Program-made: the position numbers and the translations under genes
The notes under the pieces: model-generated
Databases searched by the model: none
What the model was told of the DNA's origin: nothing
Seen by the model: the letters and a program-made list of their open reading frames with translations, nothing else
Shown: positions 25,985-35,200 of the stretch, in pieces
How positions within the stretch are numbered: position 1 is the first letter of the stretch
Layout: every line of letters begins with the position of its first letter
Origin: Turicimonas muris
Lineage (GTDB): Bacteria; Pseudomonadota; Gammaproteobacteria; Burkholderiales; Burkholderiaceae_F
Reading direction: 5' to 3'
Length of the DNA: 64,000 nucleotides
NCBI RefSeq assembly: GCF_002221595.1
Contig: NZ_NHMP01000005.1
Coordinates: forward strand, 1-64,000

Positions 25985-27172
25985 TTACTTATCGAGTCCG
26001 GCAGCCTTTCTCAATTCTGCAGCCTTGTCGGTACGTTCCCATGTGAATTCCGGTTCTTCTCTTCCAAAGTGGCCATATGCAGCTGTTTTGCTGTAAATCG
26101 GGCGCTGCAGATCAAGCATTTTGATGATGCCGGCAGGGCGAAGATCAAAATGTTCACGAACTAATTCAGCGATTTTTTCATCAGGAATGACACCTGTGCC
26201 TTCAGTGTAGACCGTAATATTGACAGGTTTAGCAACACCGATAGCATAAGCAACTTGAATTTGGCACTGACGTGCAAGTCCAGCAGCGACAATGTTCTTA
26301 GCAACGTAACGGCAAGCATAAGCAGCAGAGCGGTCAACCTTAGTCGGATCTTTGCCGGAGAAAGCACCGCCGCCGTGCGGACAAGCACCGCCGTATGTAT
26401 CAACGATGATCTTACGGCCGGTTAAACCGCAGTCGCCCTGCGGACCGCCGATAACGAAACGGCCTGTCGGGTTGATCAAGAACTTGGTGTCCTTGAGCAT
26501 TTCAGGCGGGAATACCGGACGAATAATTTTGTCAATAACTGCCTGAACAAATTCAGGCTTCATTTTTTCTCCGTCGCTCATCTCTGGAGCATGCTGAGTA
26601 GACAGAACAACGGTTTCAACGGAATCCGGTTTGCCGTCAACATAGCGCATTGTGACCTGGCTCTTAGCGTCAGGACGCAGATAAGGCATTTCACCGCTGC
26701 GGCGCATTAAAGACTGCTGTTCAACAAGTCTATGGGCGTAGTAAATCGGAGCCGGCATCAATGCATCTGTTTCATCGCAGGCATAACCAAACATCAAACC
26801 TTGGTCGCCGGCGCCTTTTTCCAAAGGATCGTCCTGAGCGTTGTTGACGCCCTGAGCAATGTCAGGAGATTGTTTATCGTAAGCCACTAATACGGCGCAG
26901 CCTTTGTGGTCAATACCGTAGCTGCTGTCGTCATAGCCGATTCTCTTTAAAGTAGCGCGAACGATGTCAGTGTAATTGACGTTGGCTGTCGTGGAAATTT
27001 CACCGGCCAGCATAACGGTGCCGGTTGTACACAAAGTCTCGGCTGCGACTCTGGCGGTTGGATCTTGTTCGAGAATGGCATCAAGAATTGCGTCGGAAAT
27101 CTGGTCTGCCACCTTGTCCGGATGGCCTTCTGAGACGGACTCAGAAGTAAATAAGTATTCGTTTTTAGACAT
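25985..27172 (-). CDS. metK: S-adenosylmethionine synthetase
   Basis: A 395-residue enzyme making SAM from methionine and ATP. Signature segments: [19 protein letters not shown] at the N-terminus (here residues 9-27, ATP/metal binding), [10 protein letters not shown] near 119, and [19 protein letters not shown] near 266. The length matches the family. An SD (AGGTGA) lies upstream of ATG 27172. The 5' leader on the minus strand is strongly structured (27211-27280). It is divergent from the acyltransferase gene. Confidence 0.97.
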   Translation of the reverse strand: MSKNEYLFTSESVSEGHPDKVADQISDAILDAILEQDPTARVAAETLCTTGTVMLAGEISTTANVNYTDIVRATLKRIGYDDSSYGIDHKGCAVLVAYDKQSPDIAQGVNNAQDDPLEKGAGDQGLMFGYACDETDALMPAPIYYAHRLVEQQSLMRRSGEMPYLRPDAKSQVTMRYVDGKPDSVETVVLSTQHAPEMSDGEKMKPEFVQAVIDKIIRPVFPPEMLKDTKFLINPTGRFVIGGPQGDCGLTGRKIIVDTYGGACPHGGGAFSGKDPTKVDRSAAYACRYVAKNIVAAGLARQCQIQVAYAIGVAKPVNITVYTEGTGVIPDEKIAELVREHFDLRPAGIIKMLDLQRPIYSKTAAYGHFGREEPEFTWERTDKAAELRKAAGLDK

Positions 27173-27210
27173 TTGCTGTCACCTAAAAAAATATTTAACA
27201 CAAAGGAGAC

Positions 27211-27280
27211 AGCGTCATTGAAGAGCTTCTTCAAGACGCTTTAGCGGTTATTTAGCCTTCCGGCAGCGCTCCGCAAGTTG
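27211..27280 (-). promoter_or_regulatory. Structured metK leader, SAH-riboswitch-like core
   Basis: Read on the minus strand, a GCGG/CCGC helix (27271-27274 with 27244-27247) encloses GGAGCGCTGCC and a GCC-GGAA-GGC mini-hairpin. GCGCT can also pair with a later AGCGT (27236-27240), giving a pseudoknot-like layout. A 13-bp hairpin with one bulge and a 3-nt loop follows (27211-27240). GGAGCGCTGC resembles the conserved core of SAH riboswitches as I remember it. Those normally precede ahcY, so this is a candidate only. Confidence 0.4.
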
Positions 27281-27388
27281 TCCTTTAACTCAGCGCCCGA
27301 GAACTATAATCTTTCGCAATGCGAAATACAATCCTAGTTCTTACGTAGAATTGGACTTTAACAGAAAAATATTTCAAAGAACTTAAAA

Positions 27389-28297
27389 ATGGCGAAGAAA
27401 AAATCTGCTTTAAACCGTTTCTTTTCTCGGTGTGCTATTGCCATGATGAAGTCAACCTCCGGGTGGAAACAGTCCTCTCGCACCAGAGTTGCTAACTGGC
27501 TTGCAGCCGTAGCATGGCATGTCATCCCGAAAAGAAGAAAAGTTACGCTCCGCAACCTGGAACTGTGCTTTCCGGACTGGCCGGCAGAAAAAAGAGAAGA
27601 AATCGCAAAAGGCGTATTCAGAAATCTCTTGAGAGCAGCCATTGACCATAGCGTCCTCATTAAGGGTACGCGTGAAGAAGTTCAAAATTACGTTAAGTTT
27701 GAAGGGAAAGAAGAGTTTCTAAAACTGACTCAAGAACACCCGGTCATCGTGGTCACTCCCCACTTTGTAGGCTTAGACCAGGGAGGAATCGGCATCAATA
27801 CGTTCTATCGCGGCTGCTCTCTTTATCAGCCGCAGTCCAATCCGCTTTGGGATAAGGTTTTCTACGATGCTAGAAAAAGATTTTCCGACCCTGTCCTAAT
27901 CCCGAAATCCAATTCCGCCATGAAGGAAGTAATTCGAGCCATTCGTTCCGGTTTATCTTTTTACTACCTCCCGGATATGGATCACGGCAAAAGAAACTCC
28001 ATCTTTGTTCCTTTTTTCGGCGTCCCGGCCGCTACCCTACCCATGGTTTCAAAGCTGGCTAAATTGACAAAAGCCAAAGTCATTTGGGGAATTGCTGAAA
28101 CTACACCGGACGGCTACACTATGCATCTATCGGCTCCTTTGGAGAATTTTCCCACGGATGACGCTGAGGCTGATACGCTTCGAATAACTCAAGAATTGGA
28201 AAAATTTATTCTGAAACACCCCGATCAATATCTTTGGTCGCACAGAAGATTCAAAACTAGACCGGACGGTGAACCGTCAGTTTACGAAAACCTATGA
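27389..28297 (+). CDS. Lipid A biosynthesis acyltransferase (LpxL/HtrB family)
   Basis: A 302-residue membrane-associated acyltransferase that adds a secondary acyl chain to lipid A. The catalytic HX4D motif is H125-FVGL-D130. YLPDMDHGKRNSIFVPFFGVPA is the substrate-binding block typical of betaproteobacterial members. The place between metK and dapF matches other Burkholderiales. The N-terminus is basic with a weak hydrophobic helix. I see no strong SD at ATG 27389. Confidence 0.9.
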   Translation: MAKKKSALNRFFSRCAIAMMKSTSGWKQSSRTRVANWLAAVAWHVIPKRRKVTLRNLELCFPDWPAEKREEIAKGVFRNLLRAAIDHSVLIKGTREEVQNYVKFEGKEEFLKLTQEHPVIVVTPHFVGLDQGGIGINTFYRGCSLYQPQSNPLWDKVFYDARKRFSDPVLIPKSNSAMKEVIRAIRSGLSFYYLPDMDHGKRNSIFVPFFGVPAATLPMVSKLAKLTKAKVIWGIAETTPDGYTMHLSAPLENFPTDDAEADTLRITQELEKFILKHPDQYLWSHRRFKTRPDGEPSVYENL

Positions 28298-28357
28298 AGA
28301 ACCGCGTCCAAGGCCTTAAAATAGTTGTTTAACTCCCGACTTTTCTAAGAGGTCTTC

Positions 28358-29209
28358 GTGAAGATTAAGTTTTCAAAAATGCAGGGGGCCGGCAACGATT
28401 TTGTCGTTATCGACTCGACTAAAGAACAATTCAGCTTATCGCCGGAAAATATTAGATTTTTAGCCGACAGGCACTTCGGAGTCGGTGCTGACCAAGTCCT
28501 AGTCATCGAGAAAACCGAACTTCCAGACGTTGACTTCAAGTACAGAATTTTCAACCACGACGGCGGAGAAGTTGAACAGTGCGGCAACGGCGCAAGGTGT
28601 TTTGCACGATATGTTCACAACAAAGGCCTCACGGATAAGAAGAAAATCAAGGTAGAAACCGTCAAAGAAATCATTGAACCGGAGCTATTGGACGATGGCT
28701 CCGTTAGAGTCATGATGAATACTCCTTCTTTCCGTCCTTCTGATCTGCCGTTTAATCCTAAAGGTCTTCCCGAGAGAGAAATCAACGGAGAAAAGCAGTG
28801 GGCAGTGTCCTTTCAAGGAAAACTTTGGTGGTTCTCGATCTCCTCCATCGGAAACCCCCACGTCACTATTCAAGTTGAAAATTTAGACGAGACTCCGATT
28901 AAAGAGCTTGGTTCTTTCATTGAAAACCACCCGGCCTTTCCTGCCCGTGTAAATGTCGGCTTTCTTCAAATCCAAGATCCTCATCACGGCAAATTCGCCG
29001 TATGGGAAAGAGGAGCCGGACAGACTTTAGCTTGCGGAACGGGAAACTGTGCCGCTGCGGCTACAGCTATCAAAAACGAGGCGATGGAAAGTCCTGTGGC
29101 GCTGGAAAATCTTGGCGGTACCTTAACCCTCGAATGGGAAGGCGAAGGAATGAACATTTACCTTCGCGGTCCTGCCGAAATGGTGTTTGACAGTGAAATC
29201 GAAATATAG
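28358..29209 (+). CDS. dapF: Diaminopimelate epimerase
   Basis: A 283-residue PLP-independent epimerase converting LL- to meso-diaminopimelate for lysine and peptidoglycan. The two catalytic cysteines are Cys75 (EQCGNGARC) and Cys226 (ACGTGNCAA). The N-terminus MKIKFSKMQGAGNDFVVID is diagnostic. The start is GTG 28358 with AAGAGG upstream. It is followed at 10 bases by the DUF484 gene, the usual Burkholderiales order. Confidence 0.95.
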   Translation: MKIKFSKMQGAGNDFVVIDSTKEQFSLSPENIRFLADRHFGVGADQVLVIEKTELPDVDFKYRIFNHDGGEVEQCGNGARCFARYVHNKGLTDKKKIKVETVKEIIEPELLDDGSVRVMMNTPSFRPSDLPFNPKGLPEREINGEKQWAVSFQGKLWWFSISSIGNPHVTIQVENLDETPIKELGSFIENHPAFPARVNVGFLQIQDPHHGKFAVWERGAGQTLACGTGNCAAAATAIKNEAMESPVALENLGGTLTLEWEGEGMNIYLRGPAEMVFDSEIEI

Positions 29210-29219
29210 ATGAGGCGCT

Positions 29220-29921
29220 ATGGCAGACGATATTGAACTTCCTGAAGGATTGAATCCTGCTCAGTTTGTCAAAGATTATCTGTTGAAAAATCCGGAATAT
29301 TTCCGTACTCATTCAGATGTTTTTTGCAGACTGGTACCTCCGCGTCAAAATCGAGAAGGGACTCGAAGCATTATTGAATGCCAAAATGAAGTTCTAAGGG
29401 CAAGTCTCACGACTTATGAGCTGCGTGAGGAAGAAATCGCAGCGCGTGAAAGAGAGCTGGAAAGGAAACAAGCCGGCCTGTCAAAGTCTCTCCTTGAAAT
29501 GGCGGTAGCCCTCGTCTCTGCCACTAAAGACTACGAGATTCCCGCAATCTTGTTGGAGCAATTCAAAAAGTTCTTCAAGGTTCAGAACGGTATCCTTCGT
29601 CTTTGGCTTTACCGCACGGAATTCGAAGGGCAGCCCTTTACTAAGCGCTTTTCCGAAGAGGTTGAGTCAGAGATCTCCGAAATGCCTGAAATGTTTATCG
29701 GAGAAAATTCAGGTTCAGAAATTGCTTCATGGTTTGGAGTACCAATCTCCGAAACCAAAGGAGTCATTCTCATTCCAATTAAAGCGCCAAATGGAATGAC
29801 ATTCGGTGCAATTTGTCTAGCTTCGTCTGACGTTTCTACATTCAAGGCCTCTGACGTTCAAGATTTCCTGTCAGGTGCGCTGCCGCTTGCTGAGGCAGCC
29901 TTGCTGCGTTTAACCAGATAA
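29220..29921 (+). CDS. DUF484 family protein
   Basis: A 233-residue cytoplasmic protein of the DUF484 family, found next to dapF and often xerC in proteobacteria. The N-terminal VKDYLLKNPEYFRTHSDVF block and a coiled-coil stretch (about 60-95) precede a GAF-like C-terminal domain. Its function is unknown. SD GAGG precedes ATG 29220. It is followed by rlmI rather than xerC here. Confidence 0.88.
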   Translation: MADDIELPEGLNPAQFVKDYLLKNPEYFRTHSDVFCRLVPPRQNREGTRSIIECQNEVLRASLTTYELREEEIAARERELERKQAGLSKSLLEMAVALVSATKDYEIPAILLEQFKKFFKVQNGILRLWLYRTEFEGQPFTKRFSEEVESEISEMPEMFIGENSGSEIASWFGVPISETKGVILIPIKAPNGMTFGAICLASSDVSTFKASDVQDFLSGALPLAEAALLRLTR

Positions 29922-29926
29922 CTCAT

Positions 29927-31162
29927 ATGAAAACTAATATTCCTACTTTAATTCTTAAACCCGGAAAAGAGCGTGCTCTTCTCAGAAGACATCCTTGGGT
30001 TTATTCCACCGGCGTAGCTAATGTAAAAGGAAAACCTCAGAGCGGCGACACCATCAAAATCGTTGACAACAAAGGCAACTTTTTAGCGTGGGGAGCTTAT
30101 TCTCCGGAATCAGCCTTACGCGCCCGCTGCTGGTCGTTTAACGAAAAAGATATCATCAATGAAGAATGGATTCGTGCACGCGTATTTGAGGCGATTCGCT
30201 CCCGAGATGATCTTAAGAGCCGTACCAATGCCATTCGCTTGATCTTTGGCGAGGCCGATTTCTTGCCGGGGCTTATCGTCGACCAATACGACACACAGTT
30301 GGTCACCCAATTTCAGGCTGCAGGTGTCGAAAAATGGCGTTCTGAAATCGGAAAGGCATTGACCGATGCAACCGGCCTCACACAGGTTTTCGACAGATCT
30401 GATGCAGCTACACGCGCCCGCGAAGGACTCCCAGAGAGAAAAGAAGTTCTTGAGGGAGAAGAACCTCCGGAAAAAATTCAAATCGATGAAGACGGAATTC
30501 TTTACGGCGTTGATGTCCGTATGGGCCATAAGACCGGTTTCTATGTTGACCAGAGGGACAACCGCCGCCTTGCACGCCAATTAGCTGAAACCTTCCGAAA
30601 AGTTCACGGCAGAGGCATGCGTGCTTTGAATTGCTTCTGCTATACCGGCGGCTTCTCTCTTGCCTTAGCGAAAGGCGGCGCTGAAGAAGTCATTTCTATT
30701 GATTCTTCTGCCGATGCACTTGAAATGGCCAAGTCCAACGCCAAACTCAACGAATTTAACGAATCTCAGATGAAATGGGTTGAGGCTAACGTCTTCGAGC
30801 AGCTCAGAAAATATAGAGATGCCGGAGAAAAATTTGATTTGGTGATTTTGGATCCGCCGAAGTTCGCATCCAGCCACCATCATGTAGAAAAAGCCGCCAG
30901 AGCATATAAAGATATCAACCTTAATGGTTTGAGACTCTTAAACGAAGGCGGTCAGCTTCTGACTTTCTCCTGCTCAGGTGCAATAGATGTCGACTTGTTC
31001 CAAAAAATCGTCGCAGGTGCGGTAATCGATGCAAAGACCGATGCATGGATGATTTCAAGACTAGGGGCAGGATCTGACCATCCTCTCTTAATGACTCATC
31101 CGGAAGGCGAATATCTGAAAGGACTTCATTTAGTCAGCCGCGGCGCCAATACCGCCGGTTAA
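29927..31162 (+). CDS. rlmI: 23S rRNA m5C methyltransferase, RlmI-like
   Basis: A 411-residue SAM-dependent methyltransferase of the RlmI family (23S rRNA C1962 in E. coli). An N-terminal PUA domain (about 5-85, with HPWVYSTGV and GNFLAWGAYSPES) precedes the DVRMGHKTGFYVDQRDNR block, the SAM site NCFCYTGGFSLALA and the catalytic VILDPPKFASS. It follows DUF484 by five bases and ends the dapF operon before a strong terminator. Confidence 0.9.
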   Translation: MKTNIPTLILKPGKERALLRRHPWVYSTGVANVKGKPQSGDTIKIVDNKGNFLAWGAYSPESALRARCWSFNEKDIINEEWIRARVFEAIRSRDDLKSRTNAIRLIFGEADFLPGLIVDQYDTQLVTQFQAAGVEKWRSEIGKALTDATGLTQVFDRSDAATRAREGLPERKEVLEGEEPPEKIQIDEDGILYGVDVRMGHKTGFYVDQRDNRRLARQLAETFRKVHGRGMRALNCFCYTGGFSLALAKGGAEEVISIDSSADALEMAKSNAKLNEFNESQMKWVEANVFEQLRKYRDAGEKFDLVILDPPKFASSHHHVEKAARAYKDINLNGLRLLNEGGQLLTFSCSGAIDVDLFQKIVAGAVIDAKTDAWMISRLGAGSDHPLLMTHPEGEYLKGLHLVSRGANTAG

Positions 31163-31181
31163 CAAAAGCCGACAAAGAAAC

Positions 31182-31208
31182 GGGAGCTGCAAAGCCCCTT
31201 TTTCTTGT
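31182..31208 (+). terminator. Intrinsic terminator after rlmI
   Basis: A GGG-A-GCT / AGC-CCC stem with a GCAA loop (31182-31198) is followed by TTTTTCTTGT. It ends the dapF-rlmI operon and sits just outside the convergent aspartate dehydrogenase gene. Confidence 0.85.
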
Positions 31209-31215
31209 GTCCGAA

Positions 31216-32016
31216 CTAGAAATAGCGAATCGGGCTGCTCAAATTCTTCAGCAAAGCCAAAACACTTAAGGCCGCAGACACGCTGGACTTCGGATTAGCT
31301 TTATCAGGCTTGCTTTCAAAACTCAATGTGGCATTTAGAGTCTCGGACCGCACGCGGATAATATGTTCATTACTGGCACGGCCAGGCTCAGAAACCAAAT
31401 TTGCCTGAATCTGCTCAGACTCAGACGCTAATTGAGTAGCAATAGCAACATTGACGTTCTTCAGAAAACCTTTAATAGCTTCTTGAGCCGTACCGTCAAA
31501 TGCAATTTCTCTTTCCGTCTTCGATAGAAGTTTTCCGTGTAGTCCCGGCGAACCTTCGAGTCCTTTCGGATTTTTGCAAGTTTCGATTGAGACTGAATAC
31601 GGATAATCAGAAAAACTCAAAGTCTGTAGAAAATCCAGGCCGCCGATTGCACCGTTAGCGACATACAAAGCAGCTCCCGACAGCTCAGCCTCAGCTTTGA
31701 CTTGTTCAAGGGAATGACTATCAGCAAGTGCACCAATAGAAATACAAACGTAGTTTTTGCCGTTCTTTAGGACAGGAATACAAGTTTCTTTGACCGCACC
31801 GGCTCCTGCCAGCTCAACGACATATTCGCCGGAGCAGGCAAGAAAATCTTCAAAATCGGTTTTTACTTTGAGGCCAAAACGTTCTTCAAAAGCACTTTTG
31901 CTTTTTCCTTCTCTGCCGTAGACGCTGACAAGCTTCCATTCATTGCCGAGCTTCCCAAAATTTTGTACAAAAATCGAAGCTAAGGCGCCGCATCCGATAA
32001 GAGAAACAGTTCCCAT
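31216..32016 (-). CDS. nadX: L-aspartate dehydrogenase (NadX-like)
   Basis: A 266-residue NAD(P)-dependent enzyme that oxidises aspartate to iminoaspartate/oxaloacetate plus ammonia. The Rossmann start is VSLIGCGALASIF, the catalytic-region cysteine and glycine loop lie in GAIGGLD, and the C-terminal NPKSSVSAALSVLALL block is the family signature. No nadA or nadC is adjacent, so a catabolic role in using aspartate is at least as likely as NAD synthesis. SD AAAGGAAA precedes ATG 32016. Confidence 0.85.
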   Translation of the reverse strand: MGTVSLIGCGALASIFVQNFGKLGNEWKLVSVYGREGKSKSAFEERFGLKVKTDFEDFLACSGEYVVELAGAGAVKETCIPVLKNGKNYVCISIGALADSHSLEQVKAEAELSGAALYVANGAIGGLDFLQTLSFSDYPYSVSIETCKNPKGLEGSPGLHGKLLSKTEREIAFDGTAQEAIKGFLKNVNVAIATQLASESEQIQANLVSEPGRASNEHIIRVRSETLNATLSFESKPDKANPKSSVSAALSVLALLKNLSSPIRYF

Positions 32017-32346
32017 AATATTTCCTTTAGGTTTTACGGTTAATCTTATTGAAAAAGAAGCTCATCTGAAAAAGTTGTACTTAGAGGTGAGTTAAGAAGA
32101 GCTTAGCTTTATAAGGCTAAGGACAAATCAGGTAAAATATGTAACCATTTGCAATCTAGGTTATGCCCGCCCTGCGGGTTCTCACTCAATTTGAGAAGCT
32201 GGATTTGTTAAGAGGAAGACGTATTTTTACCTTTAATCTCTTGACAGAGGTAATAGAATTGCTTGCTTGGAGAAGATGTCATTATTTCCTTCAGAAGATA
32301 TTTATAGGAGAAAATCAAAGGCATCCTTCTTATTGGAGGTTTAGAA
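32017..32346. other. Intergenic region upstream of the CobW-type gene
   Basis: A 330-base divergent region. A 6-bp hairpin lies at 32102-32121 and a 5-bp GC hairpin at 32166-32178. A TTGACA hexamer starts near 32242, but no convincing -10 partner or Zur box was recognised. No gene seen. Confidence 0.4.
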
Positions 32347-33492
32347 ATGGACAAGATGATTCCTGTTACTATCATTACAGGTTTTCTTGGAGCTGGTAAA
32401 ACAACTCTGTTAAACCGCATTCTCAAAGAAGAACACGGTCAGAAAATCGCCGTTATTGAAAACGAGTTCGGTGAAGCAGCTATCGACAGCGATCTGCTCG
32501 TCACTAATGAAGACGAAGAAATTATCACCATGAGCAACGGGTGCATTTGCTGCACTATTCGAGGTGACCTCGCAGAAAATCTAATCAAACTCGCTGAAAG
32601 AAGAGAAAGAGGCGAAGCCAACTTTGACCGAGTCATCATTGAAACTACCGGCGTAGCCGATCCTGGTCCGGTTGCTCAAACCTTCTTTATGGATGAAGCT
32701 GTCAGCGAAAAATACATGGTTGACGGCATCATTACCGTCGTTGATGCAATCAACGGTACAAGAACACTCAACGAATCTGAAGAAGCGCAGTCCCAAGTTG
32801 GCTTTGCCGACAGACTGCTTCTCTCTAAAGTAGACATTGCCGACAAAGAAGTCGTCCAAGATTTGACTGATAGGCTACACCATATCAACCCGAGAGCTCC
32901 GATTATTGAATGCAACATGGGCAACATTGATATAAACGAAGTACTCGATATCCATGGATTTAATCTTGATGCAGCTCTCGAGCTCGACCCGGATTTCTTA
33001 AAAGAAGAAGCACCGGAATGCTGCGAACATGATCACCACGATCATGAAGAAGGATGCTGCTGCGGCCATCACCATGATCATCACCACAATGATGATCATT
33101 GCACCTGCGGTCATCACCACGGCGAACACGATGAAGGCTGCTCCTGCCATGACCATCACGATCATCATGCGCACAGCACAAAAGCTCGCTACGATGATGA
33201 AATTTCAGCCTTCATGTTCCATTCAGACAAACCGTTTGACCCGGCTCGTTTGGACAGCTATATGAGATCCCTGACAGGAGTCTATGGTCCTGACATGCTT
33301 AGATATAAAGGCGTCCTTTACATGGCCGGAACAAACCGCAAGATGATTTTCCAAGGCGTACATATGCTTATGGCCGCCGACTTAGGAAAGCCGTGGGGAG
33401 ACGAAAAGCCATCTTCCAAGATTGTCTTTATCGGACGCCGCTTGCCTAAGAAATCAATCATTCAGGGCTTAGAAACCTGCTTAGCAGAATAA
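32347..33492 (+). CDS. CobW/COG0523 GTPase, zinc chaperone type
   Basis: A 381-residue G3E GTPase of the COG0523 family, whose members deliver metals, often zinc, to client enzymes. The P-loop is GFLGAGKTT (12-20), the metal site is C66-I-C68-C69, and the C-terminal CobW domain covers about 290-375. Between them, roughly 218-273 is packed with His, Cys and Asp ([20 protein letters not shown] and similar), a strong metal reservoir. SD GGAGG precedes the ATG. It lies 34 bases upstream of dksA and is probably co-transcribed with it. Confidence 0.9.
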   Translation: MDKMIPVTIITGFLGAGKTTLLNRILKEEHGQKIAVIENEFGEAAIDSDLLVTNEDEEIITMSNGCICCTIRGDLAENLIKLAERRERGEANFDRVIIETTGVADPGPVAQTFFMDEAVSEKYMVDGIITVVDAINGTRTLNESEEAQSQVGFADRLLLSKVDIADKEVVQDLTDRLHHINPRAPIIECNMGNIDINEVLDIHGFNLDAALELDPDFLKEEAPECCEHDHHDHEEGCCCGHHHDHHHNDDHCTCGHHHGEHDEGCSCHDHHDHHAHSTKARYDDEISAFMFHSDKPFDPARLDSYMRSLTGVYGPDMLRYKGVLYMAGTNRKMIFQGVHMLMAADLGKPWGDEKPSSKIVFIGRRLPKKSIIQGLETCLAE

Positions 33493-33526
33493 TTTATTAG
33501 TAAACATTAGTTATAGGGAAAATAAC

Positions 33527-34168
33527 ATGGCAACAAAACGTAGCGCCACAGTTAAAAAAACCGCTGCAGCTGAATCCAGCGTTAAAAAGACGTCTACACA
33601 AAAAGCCTTTGAAGACGCTGCCGAAATTGCTCCTTTAGTTCAGACACACAAGTCCAACGGCGGAAACGTCGTCGATGAAAAAGAAGCTCAGAAAGCAGCT
33701 GAATTCTTAATGGACTCTATGGCCAATAAGACTCAGGGCGGCATTATTGTTGACGGAATCGAAATCCCGACACTGGCTGAACTCTTAAGCATGCCGGAAG
33801 AAGACTACATGAACGAAAGACAGGTCGCCTTCTTCAAGCACCTTCTCAGAGAAAGAGAAGCTCAGCTGAAGGAAAATGCAGGTCAGACCACAGAAAACCT
33901 TCGTGAAAACACAATTATTCCGGATCCTTCCGACCGCGCCACTGTTGAAGAAGAACATGCTTTGGAACTCCGCACCCGTGATCGTGAAAGAAAACTTCTG
34001 AAGAAAGTTCAAGAAGCGCTTAAGCGTTTGGACAAGGGTGAATACGGCTGGTGCGAAGAAACCGGCGATCCAATCGGTATTCCACGTCTTTTAGCTCGCC
34101 CGACTGCAACTCTCTCTTTGGAAGCTCAGCAAAGAAGAGAAATGCGTCAGAAGCTCTACGGGGATTAA
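33527..34168 (+). CDS. dksA: RNA polymerase-binding transcription factor DksA
   Basis: A 213-residue DksA-family protein that binds the RNA polymerase secondary channel and works with ppGpp. The coiled-coil region and the GEYGWCEETGDPIGIPRL block identify it. Of the four zinc-finger cysteines of E. coli DksA only the first remains; the others are replaced (CEET, SLEAQ), as in other alpha/betaproteobacterial forms. The N-terminal 70 residues are a long Lys/Ala-rich extension. It ends before a strong terminator. Confidence 0.92.
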   Translation: MATKRSATVKKTAAAESSVKKTSTQKAFEDAAEIAPLVQTHKSNGGNVVDEKEAQKAAEFLMDSMANKTQGGIIVDGIEIPTLAELLSMPEEDYMNERQVAFFKHLLREREAQLKENAGQTTENLRENTIIPDPSDRATVEEEHALELRTRDRERKLLKKVQEALKRLDKGEYGWCEETGDPIGIPRLLARPTATLSLEAQQRREMRQKLYGD

Positions 34169-34225
34169 TCCACGCTTTGCTCTTCGCTGAAGCCAGTCTA
34201 TCTGTGCTTCAGCAGAAACTGACAC

Positions 34226-34260
34226 AAATGGCTTATTGCCGGCAGGCAATAAGCCATTTT
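34226..34260 (+). terminator. Intrinsic terminator after dksA
   Basis: A 15-bp perfect stem (34226-34240 with 34245-34259) with a GGCA loop ends in TTTT. The flanking AAAT/ATTT makes it workable on both strands, so it can also end the convergent His-rich protein gene. Confidence 0.9.
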
Positions 34261-34435
34261 GCTTAAAAGTCGTGGAATAGGACCGTACGGCGGTAACAGC
34301 CAGAAAAAATCACTCTTTAAGCACAGAGTCTCAGCCTCAAAAGCGAAAGCTCAAAAACAGCGGAACTATTTCACACATTAATGCAAGATGGTTCACAAGA
34401 ATTCCAAACCAGACTGTTATTCATCCGGTGTCTTA

Positions 34436-34909
34436 TTAATCATCATCGTGGTGATGATGATGTTTTTTGAAATGCTTCTTGAAGTGTTTCTCCATTTTCT
34501 TGTGGTGCTTCCACTCCTTCTCCATATGCTTGTAATAATGTTCATCGTGTCTTGGATGATAGCGAGGACCGTACTCCTGCTCGTACCACGAGTTCTTCAC
34601 AAAGAAAACAGGACGTTCGCAGGCACCGTATCGTCCACAATACTTCCTCCAAGACTTCCGCTGAAAATTAGGCACCCGCAGATAAATAGGTTCTGCTGCG
34701 ACAACAACCGGCCCGACGGCAATTACCGGCTGAACATTCCATAACTGAGGGACCATGCCGGAAACCATAGGAATCGGTCCGAAATATCCGGGTGCTCCTA
34801 CATTCACATTTAAGTCAAAGTGCACGCCGGCGGTTGCATTAAATGCAAGCAGCCAAGAGGCACAGAACAAACTGAACCAGCCGCAAATCTTTCCTAGAAC
34901 TTTCCTCAT
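34436..34909 (-). CDS. Secreted His-rich protein (Burkholderiales conserved type)
   Basis: A 157-residue exported protein. The signal peptide (about 1-27) ends near NATA-GVHF. A conserved-looking core follows: GAPGYFGPIPMV, a PQLWNVQPVIA strand and YLRVP...CGRYGACERPVFFV with two cysteines. The tail (about 115-157) is rich in His and Lys with HHHHH near the end. I have seen this GAPGYFG/QPVIA pattern in other Burkholderiales hypothetical proteins. Metal binding is inferred from the tail; the role is unknown. Confidence 0.7.
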   Translation of the reverse strand: MRKVLGKICGWFSLFCASWLLAFNATAGVHFDLNVNVGAPGYFGPIPMVSGMVPQLWNVQPVIAVGPVVVAAEPIYLRVPNFQRKSWRKYCGRYGACERPVFFVKNSWYEQEYGPRYHPRHDEHYYKHMEKEWKHHKKMEKHFKKHFKKHHHHHDDD

Positions 34910-35130
34910 TTTGTCCTCTTGGAAAAGTTATCTTGAAACGAGGATATCAAAGAAAATGTTGCTAAGTAAGTGATTATACCTATATGGAGACTAACTTATG
35001 CTCAAATTAAGTGACTTCTATCCGGTCAAAATCATTTAAGAAAAAGAAACAAAACCTTCATCCAGGCTAACGAAATGAGGACCTTCCTGTAGAAGAGCGA
35101 CTTTTTTCCCTTAAATTCGTTTAAATACCA

Positions 35131-35177
35131 AACTTTGATCTAAAGTTAAGAATAATATTTCATAACTTAGCAAGTTA
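35131..35177. promoter_or_regulatory. Two related inverted repeats upstream of the AEC carrier
   Basis: AACTTT-N5-AAAGTT (35131-35147) and TAACTT-N3-AAGTTA (35163-35177) lie 24-70 bases before the carrier start and share an AACTT/AAGTT core. They could be operator half-sites. No cognate regulator is identified. The rest of 34910-35200 shows no gene. Confidence 0.4.
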
Positions 35178-35200
35178 GTATTTACATTCCCAAGAAGAAA

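Noticed and set aside
33020-33180. Tandem-repeat-like CAC/CAT-rich stretch
   Set aside because: It is the in-frame His/Asp-rich metal-binding block of the CobW-type protein, not a separate repeat element.
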